From contig NZ_JAKZHX010000008.1 in assembly GCF_022568815.1 (NCBI RefSeq), positions 1 through 64,000 of the forward strand: a stretch of DNA of 64,000 nucleotides, given 5' to 3'. A program made the position numbers and the translations under genes. Of the stretch, positions 17,901 through 24,480 are shown in pieces (the first letter of the stretch is position 1; each line of letters begins with the position of its first letter). The notes beneath the pieces are model-generated. The model was not told where the DNA came from, did no database searches, and worked only from the letters and a program-made list of their open reading frames with translations. The stretch comes from Undibacterium paludis. GTDB lineage: Bacteria > Pseudomonadota > Gammaproteobacteria > Burkholderiales > Burkholderiaceae_D.

Positions 17901-20791
17901 GACGCTCTACGATATGCTGGTAAATCATCTGCAACACTAGTCGTTAGCAACTGACCGGTTTCTCCATCATAGGTGAATTTCGTGGTCGTACTAAGCACTA
18001 TCCCTACTCTACCGGCAGCGAGCAATACTTCAAGCGATACACGATTTAATGCATCATAGGACTCTGTTTTGATTTGATCCTTGTATGGGACCGCTGCAGG
18101 TTTAATTGCTCCCCAACTCAACGACGGATTGACAGAAGCAAGCTTGGTCGCATAACTGGTTGTCTGTGTGACTTGACCATTCAGATTGTATTGATATTCA
18201 GTGGCAAACCCTTCCGCATTCACACTTCCTATTAATTGGTTCTCAGCATCGTAGAAGTTGTAGCTGATGGCATCACTGGACGGATTTTGGGTGACGAGTG
18301 CGCTAAACACGCTGTTGACCTGTGCACTCTTGTTGGCCATCGCATACGCGATCGTGCTGTTCTGACGGCCAGCGCTGTCATAGCGATACTCGACCAGTCC
18401 ACCTTCAGCATCTGCCGTGCCTATCAGTCTCTGGTCCTGATCGTAGTAGCGGTAGCTGCTGCGGTCTTTGCTGTCTGCTGCTAAGATGATGTCTTCTGCT
18501 GTGGCATTGACGCCTACGCTGGACGGATTAATGGTGTTGGCGCGCTGTATCGTGGCAACCAGTTTGCCAGCGACGTTGTATTGCAGCTCTGTCACTTCGC
18601 CCAGCGGGCTGATGGTCTTGGCAATGCGGCCCAGTTTGTCGTACAGGGTACGGACTATCATGTCGCTGGCGCTGGCTGTTACCGGGATGTTGCTGACATT
18701 GGCTGGGGCCGGGGTATTGCTACCCGTTTGGACAACCTGGGCTTTGAGTTGCTGGAACTGGGTATCTGTCAGGGCATTGGCACGAGCGATGGTCTGGACT
18801 TTTTGACCCAATACATTGTAGATGTATTGGGTGACTTCTCCTTTGCCATTGATGTCGGCCTGGACATTACCAGCCTCATCGTAGATATGTAGTTGTTCTA
18901 CGCCTGTCGGGTCTTTGGCATAGACCAGGCGGCCCAGGGCATCGTAACCATAGCTGGTGGTGAGTTCGCCACCAAGGCTGCTGCTCAGTAAGTGGCCTTG
19001 ATTGTCAAACACATGGGTGTCCACGCGACCACTGGAATTGTGCTGGACGATTTTGTGGTTGGCATCGTCATACTCGGTGTAGCTGGTTTTTTGCAGGGCG
19101 TCGGTGGTGCTGAGGACGCGGCCCATGCCGTCGTAGGTGTAGCTGGTCTGATTGTTCTGACCGGCTATGGTCAGCAACAGATTGCCCGCTACGTCGTAAG
19201 CGTATTGGGTCTTGCTTTCTGTACCATCTTTGATGCCTGTGCCGTCAGCACCAAGCTTGGCATAGGTGGTGACGCTGGTGAGCTGGCCACGGGTGTTGTA
19301 GCCATAGTCGCTGCGGGTGGTGTTGCTTTGAGTCTGAGCTGTACCCCAGCTTTGCAGTTGATCGAGCGTTGGTGCGGCAGATGCAGTCAGACCAGCAACA
19401 GGGTAGCTGGCACTGGTGTAGTGGATTTCTGCTGTCTTCTGCCCTGCGCTGTCGTAGCGTTGTTCTGTGACGTTGCCAGCAGCGCTGATCTGGAAGCGCA
19501 GGTTGTGGTGTTCGTCGTAGAGGTAGCGGCTGGTTTGTACTCCTGTAGCCTGGTTGCTGCCTGCTGCGGGGGTGAGGCTGCTGGTGACGAGGTCGTTGTT
19601 GCTGTTGTAGGTGTTGTCTACGCGGTTGCCCTGGGCGTCTGTCTTGGTCAGCAAGTTGCCGGCCGTATCATAGACAAAGCTGGTGATGTTGTTTTGGGCA
19701 TCGGTGAGGCTGGCGATGTTGCCTGCGCTGTCGTAGGTGTAGCGTACTGTGGCTGTCTGGCCATTGGTGGCAGGAGCCGTCACACTGTCGAAGCGTCTGT
19801 CTGTGGTGAGGGTGTAGACGGTGACGTTGCCAAAGGCGTCGGTGACTTTGGTCTGGCGGTTGGCAGTGTCGTAGTCAAACTTGGTGGTGTTGTTGTCCAC
19901 GTCGCTGATGCTGGCAACACGGGATTCTCCATCAATGGTGATGTAGGTGAACTTCTGGACGCTGCCGTCAGTCTGGGTGATGCTGTCGATGAGCTTGCTT
20001 GCACCTACGTAGGTGTAGCTGGTGCTGTAGACTTTGCCATCGGCAATGCTGGCGTCTTCTGGACTAAGGTCGAGCTGGACCTGACTCAGGCGGTTTTGGA
20101 CATCGTAACTATAGCGGGTGTTGCTGGTGACTTTGCCATCTGCGGCAACGATGCGTTCCTGACTGAGGTTGTTGCCTGTGTAGATGAATTCTACCGCTTC
20201 ACCATTGGCGCTGGTGATCTTGGACAGGAGATCACCGTTGTAGCTGTAGCTGGTGGTGTTGCCGTTGGCGTCGCTGGCTGTGGCGAGTCGCCATGTGTCA
20301 GCGTGAACCGTATAGCTTTCTTTGTTTTGGGTAGAGGGATTCGTCCAGGTCCAGGTGGCTGTTCCGCTATCGTAGGCCAGGGTATCAAATTTGCCTGACC
20401 CGGCATGGGCGATGTAGGTCTGGCTGGTGGCGTCAAAATCATAGGTTTCCAGGCTGTTGTCAGCACCAGCACGCTGAATGGTGCTGCCAGGCTGATTGAT
20501 CGTGCCGGTCTGGTTGATGATGCGGCGGTAGCCATTGATCCACCAGGCGTCTCCATTGTCGTCAGTCAGTTTGCCCTGGCTGTTGTAGGTGCGCAGAACT
20601 GAAATATCATTACCACGGCTTGATACAAAGGTATCCTGGTCCAGCACGACGAGGTTGCCGTTGGCAACATTCACATAGCTTTGTTCGCCAGTCTTGCCTT
20701 GCCCGGCTGTGCCAAGATTGCCTCTCTGACCAGAATTGGCTAAAGACGTTAAATTCAGACCTGTACTGTTTCCACTGACAATTGCGACCAT
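8918..20791 (-). CDS. Giant Rhs/YD-repeat protein with cysteine-protease tip
   Basis: A 3957-residue protein. Residues 1-60 have no signal peptide but a Gly/Ser-rich start and a conserved-looking YVNVANGNLVVLDQD block. From about 150 to about 3000 it consists of YD repeats (forms such as YDANGNTTSYSYN and YDALGRL), expected to wind into the hollow beta-shell of Rhs/Tc proteins. Residues about 3250-3380 are a predicted coiled coil (VKTLRDQVAKLL, IDALKAKVDALQ), about 3410-3515 a Gly/Thr/Asp-rich linker, and 3819-3957 a papain/C39-like cysteine protease. The canonical enterobacterial end-of-core motif is absent. GC falls toward the 3-prime end, as in exchangeable tips. AGGA lies six bases before the ATG. 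No type VI genes, VgrG or PAAR domain are in the window, so the export route is unknown. A role in contact-dependent competition is inference. Confidence 0.93.
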   Translation of the reverse strand: MVAIVSGNSTGLNLTSLANSGQRGNLGTAGQGKTGEQSYVNVANGNLVVLDQDTFVSSRGNDISVLRTYNSQGKLTDDNGDAWWINGYRRIINQTGTINQPGSTIQRAGADNSLETYDFDATSQTYIAHAGSGKFDTLAYDSGTATWTWTNPSTQNKESYTVHADTWRLATASDANGNTTSYSYNGDLLSKITSANGEAVEFIYTGNNLSQERIVAADGKVTSNTRYSYDVQNRLSQVQLDLSPEDASIADGKVYSTSYTYVGASKLIDSITQTDGSVQKFTYITIDGESRVASISDVDNNTTKFDYDTANRQTKVTDAFGNVTVYTLTTDRRFDSVTAPATNGQTATVRYTYDSAGNIASLTDAQNNITSFVYDTAGNLLTKTDAQGNRVDNTYNSNNDLVTSSLTPAAGSNQATGVQTSRYLYDEHHNLRFQISAAGNVTEQRYDSAGQKTAEIHYTSASYPVAGLTASAAPTLDQLQSWGTAQTQSNTTRSDYGYNTRGQLTSVTTYAKLGADGTGIKDGTESKTQYAYDVAGNLLLTIAGQNNQTSYTYDGMGRVLSTTDALQKTSYTEYDDANHKIVQHNSSGRVDTHVFDNQGHLLSSSLGGELTTSYGYDALGRLVYAKDPTGVEQLHIYDEAGNVQADINGKGEVTQYIYNVLGQKVQTIARANALTDTQFQQLKAQVVQTGSNTPAPANVSNIPVTASASDMIVRTLYDKLGRIAKTISPLGEVTELQYNVAGKLVATIQRANTINPSSVGVNATAEDIILAADSKDRSSYRYYDQDQRLIGTADAEGGLVEYRYDSAGRQNSTIAYAMANKSAQVNSVFSALVTQNPSSDAISYNFYDAENQLIGSVNAEGFATEYQYNLNGQVTQTTSYATKLASVNPSLSWGAIKPAAVPYKDQIKTESYDALNRVSLEVLLAAGRVGIVLSTTTKFTYDGETGQLLTTSVADDLPAYRRASTLAYDKFGRVISKMAGNGSELLRNTTDPAAISQLWKDYGITYTYDATNRRTSSTDQNGHRTLYYYDRAGHLTHTINALGEVTENRYNHLGQLTDTVQYATRLTGLGTLTGGLQTAEFTQQIQALANQTDDIHTSYTYDLNGRIATSTDANNQVTKYTYDQFGEQIKVIDVKHIETELHYDKRGSVTDTIRDTADLRQAVHADYDAFGRAWRTVDAMGNVTQQQFDRLGQVVEIKDVTSGNATHASYDAFSRVLTKTDAKGNTTTYQYSSTRAANRIDATSAEGNTSGLGKTRFGEYFNTSDGLIFTSFIQDKDGNQTGTSVGQNATSNLYDKADLLKQSTDENGNVTTYTYDDANRLTSKTLVMAGGQTLVTSYKYDAFGRQIEITDADNKVTRLVYDHKGQLLQSIVDPDGLHLITEYNYDEAGKTLKITQKGNGNDASLVQSYTYDALGRRISESQDGGTTISCKYAYDANNNVISVTDANGNVSHYAYDSQNRQTISIDAAGGVTTTAYDPNGRISQVHRYALALTPTAVKAISATANNDSLAALIPATSANDQVSYRYYDKDGRQTLEVNALGEVTGHAYDGANNVVRTIQYASRIAVPPAADLSLAAIPTSDQDRIESYAYDVAGRLGFKIAADGAVTGYTYDKVGNLTTTTAYATRISVSAVPVGTRADAVVSMMTGKQSPQDRIERRAYDEANRLSYKVDAQGYVTQNVYEGQHLKQTVQYANAVTVSNSDAASIKAAINADAAKDRLTGYKYNNAGNLLSVTDALGNTESYTYNSLGQKTSYTNKLKATWTYTYDEAGRLASGTSPAIALASVTIDANGNLQSGTTVQAGIVTRMTYDGQGNLRSRTEAAGRPEQRVTQYEYDALGRLTKTIYPPTAIYNADADNLAGNGATGLAARTESNVTLTSELRYDSFGHVVASRDTAGNTSYRSYDQAGRISYTVDALGNTTGYTYNSFGDTSTETRYAHAVNISSMLNAGATAQQAPQTSQISAALAGMDHQQDRTSTTKYDLLGRPVEITGPATWVNNGQAGAASVQANSVTRYSYDAFGSLSQTSVLADPQSNSWTTSRYFYDKDGRRTAAINALGYVSTQSYDAAGNIARTTEYATALSATDSQASNLVLPATSGDDRSIVYGYDKANRQTSETRLNVSYNDGSENLATGQRSRADLTTTKEYDATGNLVATTDALGNRSYRYYDALGRVRAIAQAAVSTATGTTLRPLTEYQRDALGNVVTKAEYANGATAADSLGYTKGSTSSDDRISMARYDSNNNVVQNTDANGANHFASYDAQNHLRKNWMGVSGNDGVVHTLFTAYEYDALGRRTASITPASTSQLSSDGSKIITVAQAVAGVVRKEAAYNAFGDVISEGTNGQQTYHYDYDNAGRLWRSDGGDGVTRVMQYDVQGHQTATYSTTGGNQISLQLGNGDPLTTIQNAQQAEQLTGTRRTLNQYDLLGRVTTIVETTRDGQIPVIRQNFDRWGNLTSRSDLNGFNGITTYQYNANNQLIEQRAPDATGQQTADSAVTRLYYDQLGRQIASTDAVGNTNRQSWDANGQLRTETHADGGVVEHYYNGLGQQSSQTDANGNTSRYQYDHLGHLLTTSTDLVVKSSTSNGILTSNQQSLVSSTSYDQAGHVLSSTNGNGETTLYDVDLRGNTVRSQQVMGQVRQTAYDSQGHQTASQDANGAISTWRYNSTGQLQSHTDIGGAVTSYAYDNAGQLQQQTSTRGQNLNYHYDDAGQVTQIRDLALDKTTLYSYNLAGQHVREQTIQADYSLQDNQLSYNALGQLARVDDQSGYAIAFDYDKNGNLLHQHQTQQTEAASTTTRNVSISGTQHTVKHEQAALAAATKDNWYAYDGMQRQNLVEGSTNATAADNANVNASQGRQLTYDKNGNVASDTAWGKELVAQIPLGSDGQPDTSHTTYLIREGLITRYFSYDAANRLTSIAVASYDTTGKRLAASYATVVDQRYYDGNGRLVQQGINNSMAPGYLQALQSSQLASAAETAVNNQKAYNANGDLLSETVRNAQNQLSLQTDYTQYDNEGHLQAYTSHDNAGNSLQVQLQQIKADAYLQGSVLTTKTNAKWASLGGQSNRQYNYDVNGNLIELDVTDSNQSGSRQTITHENHDASGKIIQSEQAGVVTNNLLINRQLFHSSLGTTGNNFASNKGNGTGKSETWQGSTSATQALVNNLRMAELQASSSNSAPPPAAPVAAPAPAPTAPGGSTGTASTSTKSTLASNAVTATSSTGSSGATTATTGDPYINSLLQLHQHESALNLAPGKIDVVLYTADADLVPLAYKPDLSDELKTQIAEAGTQFDTLTGQVKTLRDQVAKLLTDTNASEKTWNPTAPDALAKIAAAQAQIDALKAKVDALQDPADQFKTQVADLKKKVEDYEKEHQPTDQDIADSNTFDQTTGDGVDKNSGEDGKLVAKVNGYQDTLNLGNTKTADGANTALKDVATTGSQDGGTGTSGNGNGTDNHVTAGDETHTGGAGDGTTGGSKPGDSVMTGAGNTSMNLDTTTKDTTGGGSGNDNVSVVDNDADTIDNWSNQAMGFGESQDSPTTMIAGKGKGISSMLGTSDAGAIGDFMAANGLTTDAIKAGMQYILPDGNSSGDNTALGQSALDSSNARKIALQSANYANSENQILGRKNTELGNAIMAETYMRYGGRSSETAGLIAYSGNGGNGPGMVERPITDMLGNVVGTEWVQVDNRQVRDPFGETIVRTAKAAWDDPLGAGTGSFKSFLNIGPYAVNLPITGTKLAAEGYLAIANQLGLVSNDVYQNFRGSQPWQLHTWTPSNDAQRFGMYGTDAMMALAGGYSAWSNAGKVGALRDTGQLASYSTDIGLERAGAGGNWPVINEVPNSSVSQQLTKTACGQACGQTMLADRGVIIEQSIFGGETTSAQGLAGKLNSVDKGWMGAGVDISSFGALNKTGSWSAFLFERGNPIGHWVVVDGIDNAGLVLIRDPWKQTSYKMLQNEFNNVWTGYSVYKP
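8921..9337 (-). other. C-terminal papain/C39-like protease domain of the Rhs protein
   Basis: Residues 3819-3957. The pattern TACGQACGQTMLADRGV gives the nucleophile (Cys3840 or Cys3844), GHWVVVDGID gives the histidine (His3914) and LIRDPW the third residue (Asp3931), in the order and spacing of C39-type and related papain-fold peptidases. The domain is the last of the protein and is followed at once by a small gene, so it is probably the toxic tip. An alternative is a self-processing protease that releases another part of the protein. Confidence 0.75.
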
Positions 20792-21135
20792 GAACTATCC
20801 TTTAATGTGCAAATTCGCTGCTTACATGGCAATGTTTCACTTCATTCAATTGCCAACTCATAAGCAACTTATCTAAACATTTCGGAATTTGTTTAGTCAA
20901 AATCACAAATAATTTCTATTTGCATATTATATTTTGCCAATTTCTTTTTGGCATTATAATATTTAACAAATATTCACATGGTTCAAAATAAACAACGGCA
21001 GCTCTGATTTCAGTTTTATCTGCTGCATGGCTTTATTTGTACTAAAACAGTTTTCCCTCCTTTTGCACTGACCCTGCCTATGCCTATTTTTTTCCCGCAC
21101 AATACGGTAATAATCCTTGATCGAATGACGAAGCA
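20792..21135. promoter_or_regulatory. AT-rich divergent intergenic region upstream of rhs
   Basis: 344 bases between the divergent rhs and 130-residue gene starts, with a markedly AT-rich core (about 20870-21000) containing several TATAAT-like and TTTGNCAA-like hexamers. It must hold both promoters. The composition would suit silencing by an H-NS/MvaT-type protein. No defined operator, hairpin or repeat was recognised. Confidence 0.4.
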
Positions 21136-21528
21136 ATGAAGACGGAAAGTATTAACCACCTGGCTGCAATGTTACGCACGCAAATTGACTCGATGCGCCG
21201 CACCGGCAAGCCACAACAGGGGCAAGGCAATACGCTTAAAAAAGAGCCGGTGCAAGCAAGGAACAGGCAATCAACTGCAAAGCAGGATGTGGCCAGCCTG
21301 ATTATGCAAAGGGCGGCTGAGATTGCGTCAGACGATGTTCACCGGCGGCGCAAGACTTTCAGGGTATTTCTGGAATCTGTCTTGCTGGGTGAATTAGGCG
21401 AAGGCCTGGTTGCTGATCCCAGATTTTTCAGGATGGTCGATGATATTCAGCATCAGATGGAAGCAGATGGGGAACTTGCACCGGTGATTGCGCAGGCGGT
21501 CGATTTGTTGTTGGCGCCTGGCAAATAA
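21136..21528 (+). CDS. Hypothetical protein, 130 residues
   Basis: Cytoplasmic, no signal peptide or membrane segment. Residues 1-60 are basic and polar (disordered in appearance); residues 65-130 look folded and helical (FRVFLESVLLGELGEGL, RFFRMVDDIQHQME). I do not recognise the family. It is divergent from rhs and convergent with the sigma-region-4 gene. The ribosome site is weak. Regular codon use and a clean frame make it a likely real gene. Confidence 0.65.
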   Translation: MKTESINHLAAMLRTQIDSMRRTGKPQQGQGNTLKKEPVQARNRQSTAKQDVASLIMQRAAEIASDDVHRRRKTFRVFLESVLLGELGEGLVADPRFFRMVDDIQHQMEADGELAPVIAQAVDLLLAPGK

Positions 21529-21580
21529 GCGCTTCAGTACCAGAAGATGGGCCGTGTCTTCGCAGGATATGTTTGATGAC

Positions 21581-21829
21581 CTAATAGACCAAATCAAGCT
21601 GGTGTCGCGTCATCAGTTGTTGTTTCAAATTCCTGAGCGCTGACTGATGAATCTGTGCAATGCGGCTCTTGCTTAATTTCAGGATATCGGCAATTTCTTC
21701 AAAGGCGATGTTTTGCAGATAGTGGTAATGAATGACTTTTTTTTCTTGTTGCGGCAGTTGGTTGACCAGCGCCTGTATTTGCGTCTGTACCAGATGAGAA
21801 TGTCTGTCTGATCGGATGAGAATACTCAC
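21581..21829 (-). CDS. Stand-alone sigma-70 region 4-like protein
   Basis: Only 82 residues, consisting almost wholly of a sigma-70 region 4 helix-turn-helix: LPQQEKKVIHYHYLQN followed by FEEIADILKLSKSRIAQIHQSA, closest in look to the C-terminus of flagellar FliA-type factors. It lacks region 2, so it cannot act as a full sigma factor; it may be a -35-binding co-regulator or a leftover. It begins at a GTG that overlaps the stop of the TonB-like gene (GTGA), which argues for co-translation and against random debris. Targets are unknown. Confidence 0.7.
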   Translation of the reverse strand: MSILIRSDRHSHLVQTQIQALVNQLPQQEKKVIHYHYLQNIAFEEIADILKLSKSRIAQIHQSALRNLKQQLMTRHQLDLVY

Positions 21830-22367
21830 TTGATGGTCAACGTCAATATAAAACGTACTGTATCGGCGCCTTGATAGCTACCGTAATAATCGCCAAGTAT
21901 GCCTTGATTGCCAGATTCACTGGCACTACTCTTTGCTGATTCTCTGGCCAGCAATGTTGCCTGTGAGCGCAGTTGCGTAAGATTGATTGAACTTTTGGCA
22001 GATGCATCTGCTTCGACGCCGGCTGTGATTTTAGTGTTTGATTTTTCTGTCGCCTGAGGCACGGGCAATTTGTCGGGTGAAGTGGTGCTTGTTGTTGCTG
22101 ACTTCTTTGCCGGATGCGGCGTTTCTTTTTGAGGCTTAAGCGGCGGCTCTTGGTGTGCAGGTTTTTCTTGTTCAGTTTTTGGTATCAATGGATAGCTTAG
22201 CTTCACCACAGACGTCAGGACAGTTACGTCTGTTCTTTGTGTAGCATTATCTGGCGAGTATGGTGTTAAGATAGGACCAGGAGCAGTACGTGCATCGCCA
22301 GGATGGCAATCAGCGGCCATATACGGATGGCTGTGCCCCCATGCAATGATTGCTGTATTGAAGACAT
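21826..22367 (-). pseudogene. TonB-like protein, frameshifted
   Basis: Two overlapping frames look like one gene. The first, from an ATG at 22367 with AGGGG upstream, encodes a short cytoplasmic start and a membrane helix (RIWPLIAILAMHVLLLVLS) and hits a TAA at 22266-22268. The second frame continues with a TonB-like Pro/Lys-rich stretch (EQEKPAHQEPPLKPQKE) and a C-terminal ~55 residues ending in VRFILTLTIK. One base change near 22270-22290 would join them into about 180 residues: inner-membrane anchor, periplasmic spacer, small C-terminal domain. It may be a mutation, a sequencing error or recoding. The C-terminal domain is not a clear TonB domain, so the name is tentative. Confidence 0.5.
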
Positions 22368-22518
22368 TCACATATCCCCTGACCTGACGTGGTTCCTGCA
22401 TTGAGGGCACAAAGGGCATGATATGACAAATCAGTTTGATATGTTTCTGTCATTTCTGAGGCATGGCATGCGTCAGGTTAAGCAGGGACTAACCTGACCT
22501 GCATTTGTACCTCCCGCA

Positions 22519-23130
22519 TCAAGCCACTCCGTAATACCTCAAAAACATCCCCGCAGTAAGTTTGATTAACTCTTTCTGCTGCTCAGCTTCCAGCGGTGCT
22601 TTCCCCATGGCTACCTGCGGCCAGAAGGCCAGTGCCTTGAGCTGGCTTTGCAGCATGTCGCCCATGAGGCCAGGGTCACCCACCTTTAACTTGCCATCGG
22701 CCTGTGCTGCCTTTATCCAGGCGAAGATGCCTTCTTCGCGTTTGTTCATGCGTTCTACCATGTCGCGGGCGCGGTCCGGGGTGTGGATGGTGGCAGCAAC
22801 AGCGACGCGGGCGAGGTCAATAAAGTTGGGGTCACACATCAGGCGCATCTTGTTGCTGAGGAAATTTTCCAGCTGTTCGCGCAGGTCTTTGTCTGCCTGA
22901 TAACGAAAATCATCTTGCGAAACGGCGCTTTGCCACAGCTTTAACAATATTGCGGCGAATAAATCGTCTTTACTGGGGAAGTGGTTGTACACCGTGCGTT
23001 TGGAGACGGTTGCAGTGGCGGCGATCCTGTCCATGCTGGTGGCTTCAAAGCCATTGAGGCGGAATTCCTGTATGGCTGCCTGCAGGATGGCTTCGCGCTT
23101 GCGGTCGGTCTGGCGTAAGGGTTCTGACAT
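22519..23130 (-). CDS. TetR/AcrR-family repressor
   Basis: 203 residues. The N-terminal helix-turn-helix is plain (REAILQAAIQEFRLNGFEA, IAATATVSKRTVYNHFPSK). The C-terminal ligand domain resembles the AefR-like class (NKMRLMCDPNFIDLARVAVA). It is divergent from the metallo-hydrolase and SDR genes, with palindromes between them, so it probably represses itself and that operon until a ligand, likely hydrophobic, binds. The ligand is unknown. Confidence 0.93.
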   Translation of the reverse strand: MSEPLRQTDRKREAILQAAIQEFRLNGFEATSMDRIAATATVSKRTVYNHFPSKDDLFAAILLKLWQSAVSQDDFRYQADKDLREQLENFLSNKMRLMCDPNFIDLARVAVAATIHTPDRARDMVERMNKREEGIFAWIKAAQADGKLKVGDPGLMGDMLQSQLKALAFWPQVAMGKAPLEAEQQKELIKLTAGMFLRYYGVA

Positions 23131-23188
23131 GTTGTAATTTTATTATCTGGCGTGCTGATTGAGCCTGTCTGGCAGCGATAAAAGAATT

Positions 23189-23240
23189 TTACACTAAGTA
23201 GTTTACTTTTTCAGATTAAGAAACTACACTGTGTAGTGTA
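23189..23240. promoter_or_regulatory. Two TetR-type operator palindromes
   Basis: ACTACACTGTGTAGT at 23223-23237 is a perfect 15-base palindrome around a central T. A related imperfect copy, TTACACTAAGTAGTTTAC, lies at 23189-23206. They share the half-site ACTAC/GTAGT and sit between the divergent TetR and hydrolase starts, as expected for an autoregulated TetR system. Confidence 0.65.
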
Positions 23241-23299
23241 AATATTCGGCGCAGCATTTTTTCTGCGCAGTTTTGTGTAGTCACCAGGCGCAATCATTC

Positions 23300-24430
23300 A
23301 TGCCCCGAATTTCGCGGTTTGTATTCAGTCTCTTCATGACAGGAGTGTTGATCACCATGGCTTATGTTTCTTACCCCAGCAATGCCCAGCAGTTACCTAC
23401 AATAACCCCGCAAACCACTGTAGAGGGTTTCGTGAATCAGGCACCTGTACGTGAACCCAGTGTTTGGCAAAACATGAAAATCATGTGGAAGTTTTTCTTC
23501 GACAAACCTAAGGACACCGTGCCTGGCGGCAGCATCCCTGTGTTTGAACTGACGAAAGAACAGTTACTGGCAGCGCCAGACAATAGCCTGTACCGCCTTG
23601 GCCATTCCACCATGCTGATGAAATTGCAGGGTGAATTCTGGCTGACTGACCCGGTGTTTTCTGAGCGTGCATCACCTTTCCAGTGGATGGGGCCAAAGCG
23701 TTTTCACCAGCCACCCATCAGCATTGCCGACCTGCCGCCTATCAAGGGCATCATTCTGTCGCATGATCATTATGATCACCTGGATTACGCCGCTATCGTG
23801 CAACTGGCGAAAAAGACCGAGCATATCCTGACGCCAACCGGTGTTGGTGACAGGTTGATCAAATGGGGCATAGATGCAGAAAAAATCCAGCAACTGGGTT
23901 GGTGGCAAAGTGCCTGGATCAATGGCATACAGTTCGTCGCCACACCGGCCCAGCATTTTTCTGGCCGCGGCTTGCATGATCGTGACCAGACCCTGTGGGC
24001 ATCATGGAGCATATTGACGCCTGAACTGAAAATCTTTTTCAGTGGCGACACTGGCTATTTCAAGGGCTTTAAAGAGATCGGTGACAAATACGGTCCTTTC
24101 GACCTGACCATGATAGAAACCGGCGCCTACAACAAGATGTGGCCGGACGTGCACATGCAGCCGGAAGAATCCTTGCAGGCTCATATTGATTTGCGCGGCA
24201 AGACCATGCTGCCTATTCATAACGGCACCTTTGATCTGTCCATGCACAGTTGGTTTGAACCCTTTGAGCGCATCGTTGCGCTGGCCAGGCAGCGTGACGT
24301 CAAGATCAGCACACCACAAATGGGGGAAGAAGTCGACATCAGTGAGCCGCAAACCGGCAAGCAGTGGTGGCTGTTTCCACTGGTACAGGCAAGCAGGCCG
24401 GTGTCTTTGCAGTCTGCGCTGGCTGACTGA
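23300..24430 (+). CDS. Exported MBL-fold metallo-hydrolase (NAPE-PLD/UlaG-like)
   Basis: About 376 residues from the ATG at 23300, beginning with a signal peptide (FVFSLFMTGVLITMAYVSYPSNAQ region). The zinc-binding motif HDHYDHLD, the downstream SGDTGYF (bridging aspartate), AQHFSGRG and IHNGTFDL identify a metallo-beta-lactamase-fold hydrolase of the group with N-acyl-phosphatidylethanolamine phospholipase D and UlaG. The likely site of action is the periplasm and the substrate may be a phospholipid or lactone. It is followed 50 bases later by an SDR gene and preceded by a TetR repressor, so it is probably induced. A TTG at 23273 is a less likely start. Confidence 0.85.
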   Translation: MPRISRFVFSLFMTGVLITMAYVSYPSNAQQLPTITPQTTVEGFVNQAPVREPSVWQNMKIMWKFFFDKPKDTVPGGSIPVFELTKEQLLAAPDNSLYRLGHSTMLMKLQGEFWLTDPVFSERASPFQWMGPKRFHQPPISIADLPPIKGIILSHDHYDHLDYAAIVQLAKKTEHILTPTGVGDRLIKWGIDAEKIQQLGWWQSAWINGIQFVATPAQHFSGRGLHDRDQTLWASWSILTPELKIFFSGDTGYFKGFKEIGDKYGPFDLTMIETGAYNKMWPDVHMQPEESLQAHIDLRGKTMLPIHNGTFDLSMHSWFEPFERIVALARQRDVKISTPQMGEEVDISEPQTGKQWWLFPLVQASRPVSLQSALAD

Positions 24431-24480
24431 GATTGCATCTTATTGATGCAAGCCCGTAACACTTCAAGAATGGAATAGAA

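Noticed and set aside
18992..20398. Long plus-strand open frame (468 codons) opposite the rhs gene, with others at 13334-14416 and 17171-17836
   Set aside because: They are antisense shadows of the YD-repeat coding frame. Their residue make-up (repeated Gly, Val, Ala, Ile) mirrors the repeated codons of the real gene, and no ribosome site or known family supports them.
9300..20700. Many near-repeats in this region that could look like a tandem or CRISPR-type array
   Set aside because: They are degenerate YD-repeat codons of one gene with no constant repeat-spacer lengths.
8918..22400. A type VI secretion island
   Set aside because: No tss, hcp, vgrG or PAAR-coding genes were found in the window, so the Rhs protein cannot be linked to that system from this sequence.
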